A DNA stretch of 40,932 nucleotides from Rhizobium mesoamericanum STM3625 (GTDB lineage: Bacteria; Pseudomonadota; Alphaproteobacteria; Rhizobiales; Rhizobiaceae), in the NCBI RefSeq assembly GCF_000312665.1, contig NZ_HF536774.1, positions 35,504-76,435 on the forward strand. Reading direction: 5' to 3'. Positions 7,532-16,522 of the stretch are shown in pieces. The notes below the pieces were generated by a model, which ran no database searches, was not told where the DNA came from, and was given only the letters and a program-made list of their open reading frames with translations. The translations under genes were made by a program, and so were the position numbers. The first letter of the stretch is position 1, and each line of letters begins with the position of its first letter.

Positions 7532-10500
7532 GTGGCCGTCCCTCATTTCTCCGTCAGCGTTGTTGCCCGCGGCTCCGGCCGCAGCGCCGTGCTGTCGGCG
7601 GCCTACCGGCACTGCGCCAAGATGGAATACGAACGGGAGGCGCGGACGATCGATTACACGCGCAAGCAGGGCTTGCTTCACGAGGAGTTCGTCGTTCCCG
7701 CCGATGCGCCGGACTGGCTGCGCGCGATGATATCAGACCGGTCGGTGTCCGATGCCTCCGAGGCTTTTTGGAACAAGGTCGAAGCGTTCGAGAAGCGAGC
7801 CGATGCGCAACTCGCAAAGGATGTGACGATCGCCCTGCCGATCGAGTTGACGCCCGAGCAGAATATTGCGCTGGTGCGGGATTTCGTCGAGCAGCACATC
7901 ACGACGAAGGGCATGGTGGCGGACTGGGTCTATCACGACGCTCCCGGCAATCCGCATGTGCATCTCATGACCACCTTGCGTCCGCTGACCGCGGACGGTT
8001 TCGGCGCCAAGAAGATTGCGGTGACAGGACCGGACGGCAATCCGATCCGCAACGACGCCGGCAAGATCGTTTATGAACTCTGGGCCGGGAGCATCGACGA
8101 TTTCAACGCGTTTCGTGATGGCTGGTTTGCCTGCCAGAACAGGCATCTGGCGCTCGCCGGTCTCGACATTCGCGTCGATGGCCGTTCCTTTGAAAAGCAA
8201 GGGATTGATCTCGAACCGACCATCCATCTCGGCGTCGGCACCAAGGCGATCGAGCGCAAAGCCGATGGAGCCTCCAAGCCGTTGGACCTCGAGCGCCTCG
8301 AACTGCAGGACGCTCGCAGGGCCGAGAACGCGAAACGGATCGACCGAAATCCTGAACTGGTCCTCGCCTTGATCATGCGCGAGAAGAGCGTGTTCGACGA
8401 GCGCGACGTGGCGAAGATCCTGCACCGCTACGTCGATGACGCGGATCTGTTCCGAAGCCTCATGGTCCGGATCATTCTGCACCCCGACACGTTCCGCATC
8501 GAGCGCGAGCGGGTCGACCTTGCCAGCGGCATCCGAATGCCTGCCAAGTACACGACGCGCGACATGATCCGGCTCGAAGCCGAGATGGCCAATCGCGCCG
8601 TCTGGCTGTCCCAGCGCTCTTCTCATGGCCTTCGCGACGCAGTGCTGGCGGCGACATTTGCGCGTCACGAGCGTCTGTCGGGCGAGCAGAAAACCGCGAT
8701 CGAACATGTGGCGGGACCGGAGCGGATCACTGCCGTGATCGGCCGCGCCGGCGCCGGCAAGACGACGATGATGAAGGCGGCGCGTGAGGCCTGGGAAGCG
8801 GCAGGCTATCGTGTTGTCGGAGGCGCGCTCGCCGGCAAGGCGGCCGAGGGCCTGGAGAAGGAAGCGGGCATCATCTCTCGCACACTTGCGTCGTGGGAGC
8901 TTCGCTGGAACCAAGGCCGAGATCAGGTCGACGGCAAGACTGTGTTCGTTCTCGACGAGGCCGGCATGGTATCATCTAGGCAGATGGCGCTGTTCGTCGA
9001 AGCCGTGACGAAAGCCGGCGCCAAGCTCGTTCTCGTCGGCGATCCCGAACAGCTTCAACCGATCGAAGCCGGTGCCGCCTTCCGCGCCATCGCCGATCGC
9101 ATCGGCTATGCCGAACTCGAAACCATCTATCGCCAGCGCGAGCAATGGATGCGTGACGCCTCGCTCGACCTTGCTCGCGGCAATGTCGGCAAGGCGGTCG
9201 ATGCTTACCGCGCCAATGGCAAGGTGATCGGATGGGATCTCAAGGCCGAGGCGGTCGACAAGCTGATCACCGCCTGGGACCGCGATTACGATCCCGCGAA
9301 GACCTCGCTGATCCTCGCTCATCTGCGCCGGGACGTGCGCATGCTCAACCAGATGGCGCGTATCAAACTCATCGAACGCGGGGTTCTCGATGAGGGAACC
9401 ATGTTCAAGACCGCCGATGGCGAACGCAACTTTGCCGTCGGCGACCAGATCGTATTCCTCAAGAACGAGGGATCACTGGGCGTCAAGAACGGTATGCTGG
9501 CCAAGGTCGTGGGAGTGGGGCCGGGACACATCACCGCGCGGATCGGCGATGGGGAGAATGCCCGCCACGTGCTGGTCGAACAGCGCTTCTACAACAACCT
9601 CGATCATGGCTATGCCACGACCATCCACAAGAGCCAGGGCGCGACGGTCGACAAGGTCAAGGTGCTCGCTTCCCTTTCGCTTGACCGCCATCTCACCTAT
9701 GTCGCCATGACCCGTCATCGTGAGGACCTGGCCGTCTATTACGGGCGCAGATCCTTCGCGAAGAACGGCGGGTTGATCCCGATCCTGTCGCGGAGGGACG
9801 CGAAGGAAACGACGCTCGATTACGAGAAGAGTGCCTTCTACCGCGAGGCGCTTCGCTTTGCCGAAACGCGCGGTCTCAATCTCGTCAACGTCGCCCGGAC
9901 CCTGGTTCGCGACCGGATGGAATGGCTCGTCAGTCAGAAGCAAAAACTTGCCAATCTCGGTGTCCGCCTTGCCGCTGTTGCCGGCAGGCTCCGGCTCGTC
10001 CGCGGCGCCGCGCAGTCCCCAACCCAACCCAGCACCAAGGAGGCAAAGCCGATGGTCTCGGGCATCACAACCTTCGCCAAATCGGTCGATCAGGCGATCG
10101 AGGACAAGGTTGCCGCCGATCCAGGATTGAAGAAGCAGTGGGAGGAGGTCTCGACCCGCTTCCATCTCGTCTATGCCCAGCCGGAAAGCGCGTTCAAGGC
10201 AGTCAATGTCGACGCGATGCTGAAGGACGAGGCCGCTCAGAAATCCGCGCTGGCGACGATCGGATCGAACCCTGAACACTTCGGTGCGCTGAAGGGCAAA
10301 ACCGGAATCCTCGCCAGCCGCGCCGACAGGCAGGAGCGAGAAAAGGCACAAACGAATGCGCCGGCGCTGGCCCGTAATTTGGAGCGGTATCTGCGCCAGC
10401 GGGCAGAGGCGGAACGTAAGTTCGAGGTCGAAGAGCGCGCCGTCCGGCTGAAGGTCTCGATCGATATTCCCGCACTCTCTCCAAACGCAAAACAAACATT

Positions 10501-10843
10501 GGAACGCGTTCGCGATGCGATCGACCGGAACGACCTGCCCGCCGGCCTCGAATATGCGCTCGCCGACAAAATGGTGAAGGCGGAACTGGAGGGTTTTGCC
10601 AAGGCGGTATCCGAGCGGTTCGGCGAGCGAACCTTCCTGTCGCTTGCGGCCAAGGACCCCAACGGACAGACCTTCAACGCCGTCACGTCGGCAATGACAG
10701 CCGGACAGAAGGCCGAGGTTCAAGGGGCGTGGAATTCGATGCGGACGGTGCAGCAACTGGCCGCACATGAGCGCACGACCGAGGCGCTGAAACAGGCAGA
10801 GACGCTTCGCCAGACGAAGAGCCAGGGGCTGTCGCTCAAATGA
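7532..10843 (+). CDS. traA: TraA relaxase-helicase
   Basis: 1,103 residues from a GTG at 7532 (read VAVPHFSVSVVARGSGRSAV), preceded by CCGGGAAAG; a TTG at 7508 would add eight residues and is less typical. The N-terminal MobA/MobL (MobQ) relaxase domain has Tyr25 in SAAYRHCAKMEYE as the likely nicking tyrosine and the metal-binding NPHVHLMTT at about 138-146. The RecD-like helicase domain has Walker A GRAGAGKTT at 404-412, VFVLDEAGM and the C-terminal YVAMTRHREDLAVYYG. TraA nicks oriT, stays bound to the 5' end and unwinds the plasmid. It is first in traAFBH and its last codons overlap the traF start by 4 bases. Confidence 0.97.
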   Translation: MAVPHFSVSVVARGSGRSAVLSAAYRHCAKMEYEREARTIDYTRKQGLLHEEFVVPADAPDWLRAMISDRSVSDASEAFWNKVEAFEKRADAQLAKDVTIALPIELTPEQNIALVRDFVEQHITTKGMVADWVYHDAPGNPHVHLMTTLRPLTADGFGAKKIAVTGPDGNPIRNDAGKIVYELWAGSIDDFNAFRDGWFACQNRHLALAGLDIRVDGRSFEKQGIDLEPTIHLGVGTKAIERKADGASKPLDLERLELQDARRAENAKRIDRNPELVLALIMREKSVFDERDVAKILHRYVDDADLFRSLMVRIILHPDTFRIERERVDLASGIRMPAKYTTRDMIRLEAEMANRAVWLSQRSSHGLRDAVLAATFARHERLSGEQKTAIEHVAGPERITAVIGRAGAGKTTMMKAAREAWEAAGYRVVGGALAGKAAEGLEKEAGIISRTLASWELRWNQGRDQVDGKTVFVLDEAGMVSSRQMALFVEAVTKAGAKLVLVGDPEQLQPIEAGAAFRAIADRIGYAELETIYRQREQWMRDASLDLARGNVGKAVDAYRANGKVIGWDLKAEAVDKLITAWDRDYDPAKTSLILAHLRRDVRMLNQMARIKLIERGVLDEGTMFKTADGERNFAVGDQIVFLKNEGSLGVKNGMLAKVVGVGPGHITARIGDGENARHVLVEQRFYNNLDHGYATTIHKSQGATVDKVKVLASLSLDRHLTYVAMTRHREDLAVYYGRRSFAKNGGLIPILSRRDAKETTLDYEKSAFYREALRFAETRGLNLVNVARTLVRDRMEWLVSQKQKLANLGVRLAAVAGRLRLVRGAAQSPTQPSTKEAKPMVSGITTFAKSVDQAIEDKVAADPGLKKQWEEVSTRFHLVYAQPESAFKAVNVDAMLKDEAAQKSALATIGSNPEHFGALKGKTGILASRADRQEREKAQTNAPALARNLERYLRQRAEAERKFEVEERAVRLKVSIDIPALSPNAKQTLERVRDAIDRNDLPAGLEYALADKMVKAELEGFAKAVSERFGERTFLSLAAKDPNGQTFNAVTSAMTAGQKAEVQGAWNSMRTVQQLAAHERTTEALKQAETLRQTKSQGLSLK

Positions 10844-11406
10844 AGACACACGTTTCTGCGTTTGGGACGCGACGCACGCAGAGGACGAACGCAATCGTGC
10901 TCTTGTCCTTGGTGACGTCCATCGTTGGCACCGGTGTTGCTACGGCAATCGTCGGCGGTTTTCGCATCAACCTGACACCGAGCGAACCTCTCGGACTGTG
11001 GCGTATCTTGACACCCGATCGCCCGGTGGCCCCTGGAGACCTTGTCTTCATTTGTCCGCCGCAAACGACAGTTATGCGGGAGGCAAGACAGCGCGGCTAT
11101 CTCCGCTCCGGCACCTGCCCGGGCGGCGTCGCGCCGCTCATCAAGACCGTCGTCGGAGTCGCCGGGCAGCATGTCGAAATCGGCGCCGGCGTGACGATCG
11201 ATGGGCGCCCGATCCCATTTTCCGATCTGGCAGAGCGGGACGGCAATGGCCGGCCGATGACACCGTTTTCAGGCGGCGTCGTGCCTGACGAAAGCGTCTT
11301 TCTCCATTCACCCTTCAGGAGCTCCTATGACTCCCGTTATTTCGGTCCTCTGCCCGCCTCCGGGATCCTCGGCATGGCGCAACCGGTGCTCACCTATGCG
11401 CCGTGA
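10840..11406 (+). CDS. traF: TraF, S26-family pilin-processing peptidase
   Basis: 188 residues. One membrane anchor (about 18-40) precedes the catalytic Ser48 in LTPSEPLGLW, and Lys102 in PLIKTVVGVAG fits the general base of S26 signal peptidases. In RP4 and Ti systems TraF cuts and cyclises the TrbC pilin, so its partner here is TrbC at 24999-25382. The ATG overlaps the traA stop (ATGA), and traB starts inside its last codons, indicating tight translational coupling. Confidence 0.95.
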   Translation: MKTHVSAFGTRRTQRTNAIVLLSLVTSIVGTGVATAIVGGFRINLTPSEPLGLWRILTPDRPVAPGDLVFICPPQTTVMREARQRGYLRSGTCPGGVAPLIKTVVGVAGQHVEIGAGVTIDGRPIPFSDLAERDGNGRPMTPFSGGVVPDESVFLHSPFRSSYDSRYFGPLPASGILGMAQPVLTYAP

Positions 11407-12559
11407 GCACCTTCAACCGACCACATTGATTGCCGTTTCAATCGTCGCCGGGACGCTGGGATGGAGTGGCTATGTCCTGCTTCTCCCGGTCGCGTTCGCG
11501 TTTCCGGTTCTCTGGGCGCTTGCGCGAACGAGGCGGACGGCCGCGGCTGTCTCGGCCGGCTATTTCCTGGCCGCATCCCGGGGATTGCCGCAGGGCGTCG
11601 CGACCTACTATTCCTCGGACCTTTGGCCTGGATTATTGCTCTGGCTCTCTGCGTCCACCGGCTTCGTCATCGTGCATACCGTCCTCTGGACGAAGAGGAA
11701 GGGCGCCCGTCCGTGCCACTATCTGCTGGCAGCGGTCCTGATGGCCATTCCGCCATTCGGCATCACCGGCTGGGCTCATCCAATCACTGCTGCGGGCGTG
11801 CTGTTTCCAGGATGGGGATGGTGGGGACTGGCTGCGGCGACAGCCGGCCTCATGGGCCTCGTAACCCGCATGTGGCCAGCTGTCGCGATTGTCCTGGCAG
11901 GCTTTTGGATTGGGTCCGCCGCGACCTGGGACGAACCGAAACTACCGAAATCCTGGCAGGGGGTCGACCTCGAAATGGGCGCATCGCTCGGGCGGGACAC
12001 CAGCATCGAGCGCCACCGTGATCTGATTGCAACGATGACGGATCGGGCATCGGGCGGCGTCCGCACGATCGTTCTTCCCGAAAGCGCGCTCGGCTTCTGG
12101 ACGCCGACCGTCGAACGGTTCTGGGTGCGAGCTCTGCGGGGAACTGATGCCACCATTATCGCCGGCGCGGCCGTTGTCGATGCGGGCGGATACGACAATG
12201 TTCTGATCGCCATCTCCGGCGACGGGGCTCGGCTCCTTTATCGCGAGCGCATGCCGGTGCCAGGCTCGATGTGGCAACCTTGGCGTCCCTTGCTCGGTGA
12301 GAGCGGTGGCGCGCGAGCGCACTTCTTCGCCAATCCCATCGTGACCGTCGACGACAGTCGCGCCGCACCCCTGATTTGCTACGAGCAACTGATCGTCTGG
12401 CCCATTCTCCAATCCATGGTCCACGATCCCGACGTCGTCATTGCCGTCGGCAACGGCTGGTGGACCAAGGGGACATCGATCGTGGCTATCCAGCGCGCCA
12501 GCACGCAAGCTTGGGCGCGCCTATTCGACAAACCCGTCATTCTTTCCTTCAACACTTGA
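11396..12559 (+). CDS. traB: TraB conjugal transfer protein, nitrilase/Lnt-like
   Basis: 387 residues from the ATG at 11396, which overlaps the traF stop; a longer frame only reads back through traF. Several membrane segments in the first 190 residues are followed by a carbon-nitrogen-hydrolase-like domain with LPESALGFW and the candidate nucleophile Cys in LICYEQLIVW. The stretch LLYRERMPVPGSMW occupies the place where apolipoprotein N-acyltransferases carry their catalytic Lys, but no Lys is present. In Ti plasmids TraB aids transfer efficiency; its chemistry is not known. Confidence 0.93.
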   Translation: MRREHLQPTTLIAVSIVAGTLGWSGYVLLLPVAFAFPVLWALARTRRTAAAVSAGYFLAASRGLPQGVATYYSSDLWPGLLLWLSASTGFVIVHTVLWTKRKGARPCHYLLAAVLMAIPPFGITGWAHPITAAGVLFPGWGWWGLAAATAGLMGLVTRMWPAVAIVLAGFWIGSAATWDEPKLPKSWQGVDLEMGASLGRDTSIERHRDLIATMTDRASGGVRTIVLPESALGFWTPTVERFWVRALRGTDATIIAGAAVVDAGGYDNVLIAISGDGARLLYRERMPVPGSMWQPWRPLLGESGGARAHFFANPIVTVDDSRAAPLICYEQLIVWPILQSMVHDPDVVIAVGNGWWTKGTSIVAIQRASTQAWARLFDKPVILSFNT

Positions 12560-12575
12560 GTTCCAAGGAGCCCGT

Positions 12576-13193
12576 ATGCTCGACGCTGCCCTGATCCAAC
12601 AATGCGCCGACCCCTCTTTGAAGCCCGCAATCGTCGAGCAGTTCGTGACCGCGGCCGGCACGAATGATCCGCTGGCCGTCACCGTCAAATCAGGTGGCCG
12701 ATTGATCCTCGTTCCGAAGGCGACAACGCAGGATGAGGCGATGGCGATCATTCGGCAGTATGTCGGCCAGGCCGTGGTGCGCGTCGGCCTGACGCAGTTT
12801 CCGGCGGGCATCGGTGTGAAGAAGGCCGCCGATCTGAAGCCCGATCTTGTCGATCCTTGCGAAAACCTCAGCAAGGGAACGGCCATGTTTGCCAAGGTCT
12901 TGCGGATTGTCGCGAAGTGGTACGGCAATCCGAAGAGCGACGATGTCTTCCCGCAGATTTTCGACGATGCCGTCTATGCCTGGAAGACCGGCGAGTTCGA
13001 GGGAGTGAGCGTCTTCCAGGCGCAGGACCCGGCCGGGGCTATCTCAAATCAGCGCGATCAAATCGTCGGCAAGGAGACCGATACTGTGGACGAGGACGCT
13101 TCGCCACGGACCGAGACCGAACCTCAAAATGAGAGGCAAGTAGGCGAAGCGGGAATGCGTATCGATCTTTCGCGGATTGGTGGGCAAAAGTAA
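12576..13193 (+). CDS. traH: TraH conjugal transfer protein (Ti type)
   Basis: 205 residues from the ATG at 12576, with CCAAGGAG 6 bases upstream. It contains GGRLILVPKATTQDEAMAIIRQYVGQAVVRVGLTQFPAG and, further on, a variable acidic tail ending RIDLSRIGGQK. It follows traB by 16 bases as the last gene of traAFBH. No membrane segment is seen, so it should be cytoplasmic. TraH of Ti plasmids is conserved but its role is not settled. Confidence 0.9.
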   Translation: MLDAALIQQCADPSLKPAIVEQFVTAAGTNDPLAVTVKSGGRLILVPKATTQDEAMAIIRQYVGQAVVRVGLTQFPAGIGVKKAADLKPDLVDPCENLSKGTAMFAKVLRIVAKWYGNPKSDDVFPQIFDDAVYAWKTGEFEGVSVFQAQDPAGAISNQRDQIVGKETDTVDEDASPRTETEPQNERQVGEAGMRIDLSRIGGQK

Positions 13194-13378
13194 CATCCCG
13201 GCCTTGTCCAGAACGATGAGACGCGATCGATACGCGGCCTCGTGGGCCTATCGAAGGCGAGCAGGCGACTGGGGAAATGCTTCTTGCTCGCCCACCGGCT
13301 CGGCCCTTCCTATATCTTTCGTAACGATTGCATGATCATATCAATCCGAGTATCGCCTGCTTCGAACAGAGGAAAACG

Positions 13379-14572
13379 GTGCCTAAGGTCAATCCATCGA
13401 TCCTTCGTTGGGCTCGCGAAACCGCGGGGCTCAATCTCGAGGATGCCGCTGAGAAAGTCGGACTTGGCGATGCGCGCGGAGTAGCGGGCAGCGATCGCCT
13501 GGCCATGCTCGAGGCCGGGAATGGCGAGCCGACACGGCAAATGCTTTTGAAAATGGCTGCGCAATATCGCAGGCCTCTGTTGACGTTCTATTTGGCCGAG
13601 CCACCGTCCGTGGCTGCGCGCGGCGAAGATTTTCGGACCTTGTCGGCGGAGTTTGCAAAGCGCGATGCGGCATTGGTCGACACGCTGCTTCGTGAAGTGC
13701 GCGCGCGTCAGGAAATGGTCAGGGCCGTGCTCGAAACCGAGGACGAGGCAACCTCGCTTGATTTCGTCGGGTCGTTCGACCAAAGCGGGGGTGCCGAGGC
13801 TTTGGCAACGGCCATTCGAACGCGCCTTGCCTTCGACCTGCAGACTTTCCGGCATGGAAGCGGCCGGGGAACACCCAAAGGCTTCGCCTATCTCCGAGAA
13901 CGGGCCGAGGCGGCCGGCATTTTCGTGCTGCTTATCGGCAACCTTGGCAGTCATCACAGCACGTTGAATGTCGAGCTCTTCAGGGGCTTCGCCTTCGCCG
14001 ATCCCGTCGCGCCTTTCGTCGTGATCAACGATCAGGACAGCGAGCAGGCGTGGTCGTTCACGCTTCTCCACGAGCTTGCGCATATCTGGCTGGGTCAGAC
14101 CGGGGTCAGCGGCGGACGGCCGGCGAGCGCGATCGAGACGTTCTGCAACGATGTCGCGGGGCGCATTCTGCTGCCCAGCGCAGAGATCGCCCAGGAGGCT
14201 TCGCTCATCGGTGCGTCGCAGGAGCAGGTGATAGCGCGGATTTCCGCAATTGCTGACGCTCGCCAGGTCAGCCACTCCATGGTGGCCTATAAGCTCCATC
14301 GCGAAGGCATCATCGACCAGGAAACATGGGCTTCGGTGACGACACTGTTTCGCCAACAGTGGCTGAAAAACCGAGCGGCGCAACGTGATCGCGCCCGGGA
14401 AAACGAGGGTGGGCCTAGCTACTATACGGTCAAGCGCCATAAGCTCGGCAATCGGCTCGTCGAACTCTCCAAGCGAATGCTGGCGGAGGGCGCGTTGTCA
14501 CCTTCCAAGGCGGCTGCCATCCTCGGGGTCAAGGCCAGCATCGTCTATTCCCTTACCGATAGCGCGGCGTAA
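13379..14572 (+). CDS. XRE-ImmA/IrrE metallopeptidase (antitoxin-like partner)
   Basis: 397 residues from a GTG at 13379 with GAGGAAA just upstream; an in-frame TTG at 13328 lacks a ribosome site. The N-terminal helix-turn-helix region (about 1-75, SILRWARETAGLNLEDAAEKVG) is followed by a COG2856 domain with zinc motif HELAH at 231-235 and downstream ETFCNDVAGRILLP. It is followed after 9 bases by a DUF4411 gene. XRE-COG2856 proteins next to DUF4411 have been predicted as toxin-antitoxin pairs, this gene being the antitoxin/regulator. It breaks the usual run from traH to the traM/traR genes, so it is likely acquired cargo for plasmid stability. Confidence 0.9.
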   Translation: MPKVNPSILRWARETAGLNLEDAAEKVGLGDARGVAGSDRLAMLEAGNGEPTRQMLLKMAAQYRRPLLTFYLAEPPSVAARGEDFRTLSAEFAKRDAALVDTLLREVRARQEMVRAVLETEDEATSLDFVGSFDQSGGAEALATAIRTRLAFDLQTFRHGSGRGTPKGFAYLRERAEAAGIFVLLIGNLGSHHSTLNVELFRGFAFADPVAPFVVINDQDSEQAWSFTLLHELAHIWLGQTGVSGGRPASAIETFCNDVAGRILLPSAEIAQEASLIGASQEQVIARISAIADARQVSHSMVAYKLHREGIIDQETWASVTTLFRQQWLKNRAAQRDRARENEGGPSYYTVKRHKLGNRLVELSKRMLAEGALSPSKAAAILGVKASIVYSLTDSAA

Positions 14573-14581
14573 GGAGAGGTC

Positions 14582-15076
14582 GTGCATCTCCTCGACGCAA
14601 ACGTCCTGATCACAGCGCACAATCTCTATTACCCGATCGGCCGGTTTCCGGAATTCTGGGATTGGCTGGTTCATATGGGGAATACCGGCGAGATCAAAAT
14701 CCCGCTCGAAATCCTCGAGGAAATCACCGAGGGTTCGGAGATCGGTCGCTGGTTGAGCGAGGGTGACAACTACGAAAGCCTCAGGCTTGACGAAGAAGTC
14801 GACCCGGCTTTGGTGCAGGCCGTCATCGAAAAATATGCGCCCGATCTGAACGACGCTGAGATCATCGAGATCGGTCGGGATCCCTTCCTGATTGCCTATG
14901 CGATGGCGCAGCCTGCCGATCGAATTGTCGTGACGGTCGAGGCTTCGAAGCCGAGCGCGAAGCGCGCAAATCGCCGCATTCCCGACGTTTGCAAGGATCT
15001 CGGTGTTGAGTGGTGCAATAGCTTTGAGATGATGAACGCGCTGAACTTTACGACGGGTTGGCGCGCCCGGGTCTGA
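14582..15076 (+). CDS. DUF4411 protein, PIN-like candidate toxin
   Basis: 164 residues from a GTG at 14582, with AAGGAGAGG just upstream. The N-terminal LDANVLI is a PIN-type motif (Asp5), and further acidic residues (EILEEITEGSE, NDAEIIEIGRDPFLIAYAM) fit a PIN-like nuclease core; KPSAKRANRRIPDVCKDLGVEW is typical of DUF4411. It is coupled to the XRE-ImmA gene upstream. PIN toxins usually cut RNA; that this one does so is inference. Confidence 0.88.
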   Translation: MHLLDANVLITAHNLYYPIGRFPEFWDWLVHMGNTGEIKIPLEILEEITEGSEIGRWLSEGDNYESLRLDEEVDPALVQAVIEKYAPDLNDAEIIEIGRDPFLIAYAMAQPADRIVVTVEASKPSAKRANRRIPDVCKDLGVEWCNSFEMMNALNFTTGWRARV

Positions 15077-15091
15077 TACGCCTGAATATCG

Positions 15092-15310
15092 TTAGGTCGG
15101 GCTCGTATTCGCTAGGAACTCCCTTGGGTCGATATCCAGCGCTTCAGATATTTGGCCCAGTACCGTGAGGGTTGCCGACATCTCGGCGCGCTCGATGGCA
15201 CCGATATGGCGTGTGCTCAAGCCCGTGCGGTGCGCCAGCTCTTCCTGCGTCAGCTTCTTGCCATGGCGTATGCGACGCAAATTGACCGCCATGACCTCGT
15301 TGAGATCCAT
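15092..15310 (-). CDS. Small XRE-family repressor (controller-protein-like)
   Basis: 72 residues, essentially one Cro/C1-type helix-turn-helix domain: NLRRIRHGKKLTQEELAHRTGLSTRHIGAIERAEMSATLTVLGQISEALDIDP. Size and build resemble the C proteins of restriction-modification systems. It starts 17 bases from a strong tandem palindrome (15327-15365) and is divergent from traM, so it probably represses itself and perhaps traM. It converges on the DUF4411 gene with a 15-base gap. It could belong to the TA pair or to the quorum circuit. Confidence 0.88.
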   Translation of the reverse strand: MDLNEVMAVNLRRIRHGKKLTQEELAHRTGLSTRHIGAIERAEMSATLTVLGQISEALDIDPREFLANTSPT

Positions 15311-15326
15311 GACGCCAGCGGAACCA

Positions 15327-15365
15327 GAATCGGAACTATTGTTCTAGGAACTATAGTTCCGATTC
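15327..15365. promoter_or_regulatory. Tandem palindromic operator between the XRE gene and traM
   Basis: GAATCGGAACTAT (15327-15339) and ATAGTTCCGATTC (15353-15365) form a perfect 13-bp inverted repeat. Inside are two smaller palindromes, GAAC-TATT-GTTC (15333-15344) and GGAAC-TATA-GTTCC (15347-15360), whose centres are 15 bases apart. Such side-by-side sites are typical of small XRE/C-protein repressors. The sites lie 17 bases upstream of the XRE start and about 130 bases upstream of traM. Confidence 0.7.
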
Positions 15366-15495
15366 GACCAGGCCTGTGATATTGCCGGATCATCGACTGT
15401 TTACTCTTCGAGAGATCGTCTGACATAGGAGACATGAGGCCGAACGCGAACACGAAGAGATCGTGCCAAATCTATCGGTCTGGGAAGGAAAAGAA

Positions 15496-15816
15496 ATGCA
15501 AGATGCGGGCTCCTCGCAAGCCGAAGGAGATCAGAGGAAATCTCGGTATGCTTTGATGGATAAGGTGGAATTGGAGGCCCTGACCGTGTCCGCCATTCGC
15601 GAACATCGCCGTCTCCTTGAAGCCGACCAGGCCGTGTATGACGAGTGGATGCGCGCAAGCGAGGATTCTTCAATCGCCAATTCGGTCTTGGAGAGCCTCC
15701 AGGAAGAGCATTTCGCGCGCCAGAAAAGGGCCGCAGCTCAGCAGGATGAGCTTTCGGATATGCTCGACGCACTCGGTTTCGTGCCGGCAGTGCCGGTCGA
15801 TGACGAAGCTAGCTAG
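15496..15816 (+). CDS. traM: TraM, anti-activator of TraR
   Basis: 106 residues from the ATG at 15496, chosen because GGAAGGAAA lies just upstream. The middle and C-terminal parts follow TraM: LEALTVSAIREHRRLLEADQAVYDEW, a helical region, then DMLDALGFVPAVPVD at the end. TraM binds TraR and blocks DNA binding, keeping transfer off at low cell density. Its last bases overlap the end of traR, which is convergent. The pairing with a full TraR supports the call. The sequence is divergent from the Ti TraM, so identity rests on size, C-terminal pattern and position. Confidence 0.82.
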   Translation: MQDAGSSQAEGDQRKSRYALMDKVELEALTVSAIREHRRLLEADQAVYDEWMRASEDSSIANSVLESLQEEHFARQKRAAAQQDELSDMLDALGFVPAVPVDDEAS

Positions 15817-16522
15817 GAGGCAGCAAACCCCGATCCTTGGCGATAGCCACGAGCTGTGGCACCGACTCGGCGCCGAGCTTCCCGCGCGCCTTGTCGAGAT
15901 GATGCTGTACTGTCCGGAAAGCGATGCCGACCAGATTGGCTGTCGTGAGGGTACTCTTTCCCTTTGCCGCCCAGATCAAGCAGTCCATCTCACGAGGCGA
16001 CAATGCCTGCTTTGGATTGACTGTAGTTTTGCCGCCAACCATCTTTAAGCGGTAATGGATCATCATTACCAATTGAACCGCTCTTTTAGAGTCGAAAGCG
16101 ACCGGTAGGTCCACTTGCCGTTCGGACGATGCGAAGGTCAGCATCATCGATGTGCCGTAGCTGCCTTCAACGGGAATGGTAACACCGCAACGGATTCCGT
16201 GCTCGATCGACGCATCGCGAAACCTTCTGAGTTCAGACGAGCCACGTGGCTTCCAATCGTCCGCCGTCCAGCAGAAAATATCGCCTTTTCGTTTCGCCTG
16301 CGTCACCACGGGGTCGATGTTGGAGTAGTCGGCCGAGAGATAGATGCGTTCCCATGGTTTTGGATAGGTGTTGGATGTCTTGATCTGAGCGCCTTCCTTT
16401 TGCAGATAGGCAAACCGCTCGTAGCCGCAGGACTGTGCGAAGCGCTTCATGGCGGCCTTGATTGTGAACTCGTCCTGGGCAGCTTCCAACATGTCGACGA
16501 GAGAGCGAAATTCTCCATCCAC
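15809..16522 (-). CDS. traR: TraR, LuxR-family quorum-sensing activator
   Basis: 237 residues. The autoinducer pocket residues of TraR fall at the same positions: Trp57, Tyr61, Asp70, Pro71 and Trp85 (PWERIY, NIDPVV, FCWTADDW), followed by GVTIPVEGSYG. The C-terminal LuxR helix-turn-helix is SPREMDCLIWAAKGKST through FRTVQHHLDKARGKLGA. With acyl-homoserine lactone from TraI it should dimerise and activate tra, trb and rep promoters. It is convergent with traM. Both key domains look intact, unlike the truncated TraR-like anti-activators on some plasmids. Confidence 0.92.
   Translation of the reverse strand: MDGEFRSLVDMLEAAQDEFTIKAAMKRFAQSCGYERFAYLQKEGAQIKTSNTYPKPWERIYLSADYSNIDPVVTQAKRKGDIFCWTADDWKPRGSSELRRFRDASIEHGIRCGVTIPVEGSYGTSMMLTFASSERQVDLPVAFDSKRAVQLVMMIHYRLKMVGGKTTVNPKQALSPREMDCLIWAAKGKSTLTTANLVGIAFRTVQHHLDKARGKLGAESVPQLVAIAKDRGLLPPS

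Noticed and set aside
7733..8914. Minus-strand frame of 393 codons inside traA
   Set aside because: Same reason: opposite the relaxase domain, no ribosome site, no family signature.
9473..10894. Long minus-strand open frame (473 codons) inside traA
   Set aside because: It lies opposite a full, motif-rich traA and its translation has no recognisable domain; it is a mirror frame of GC-rich coding DNA.
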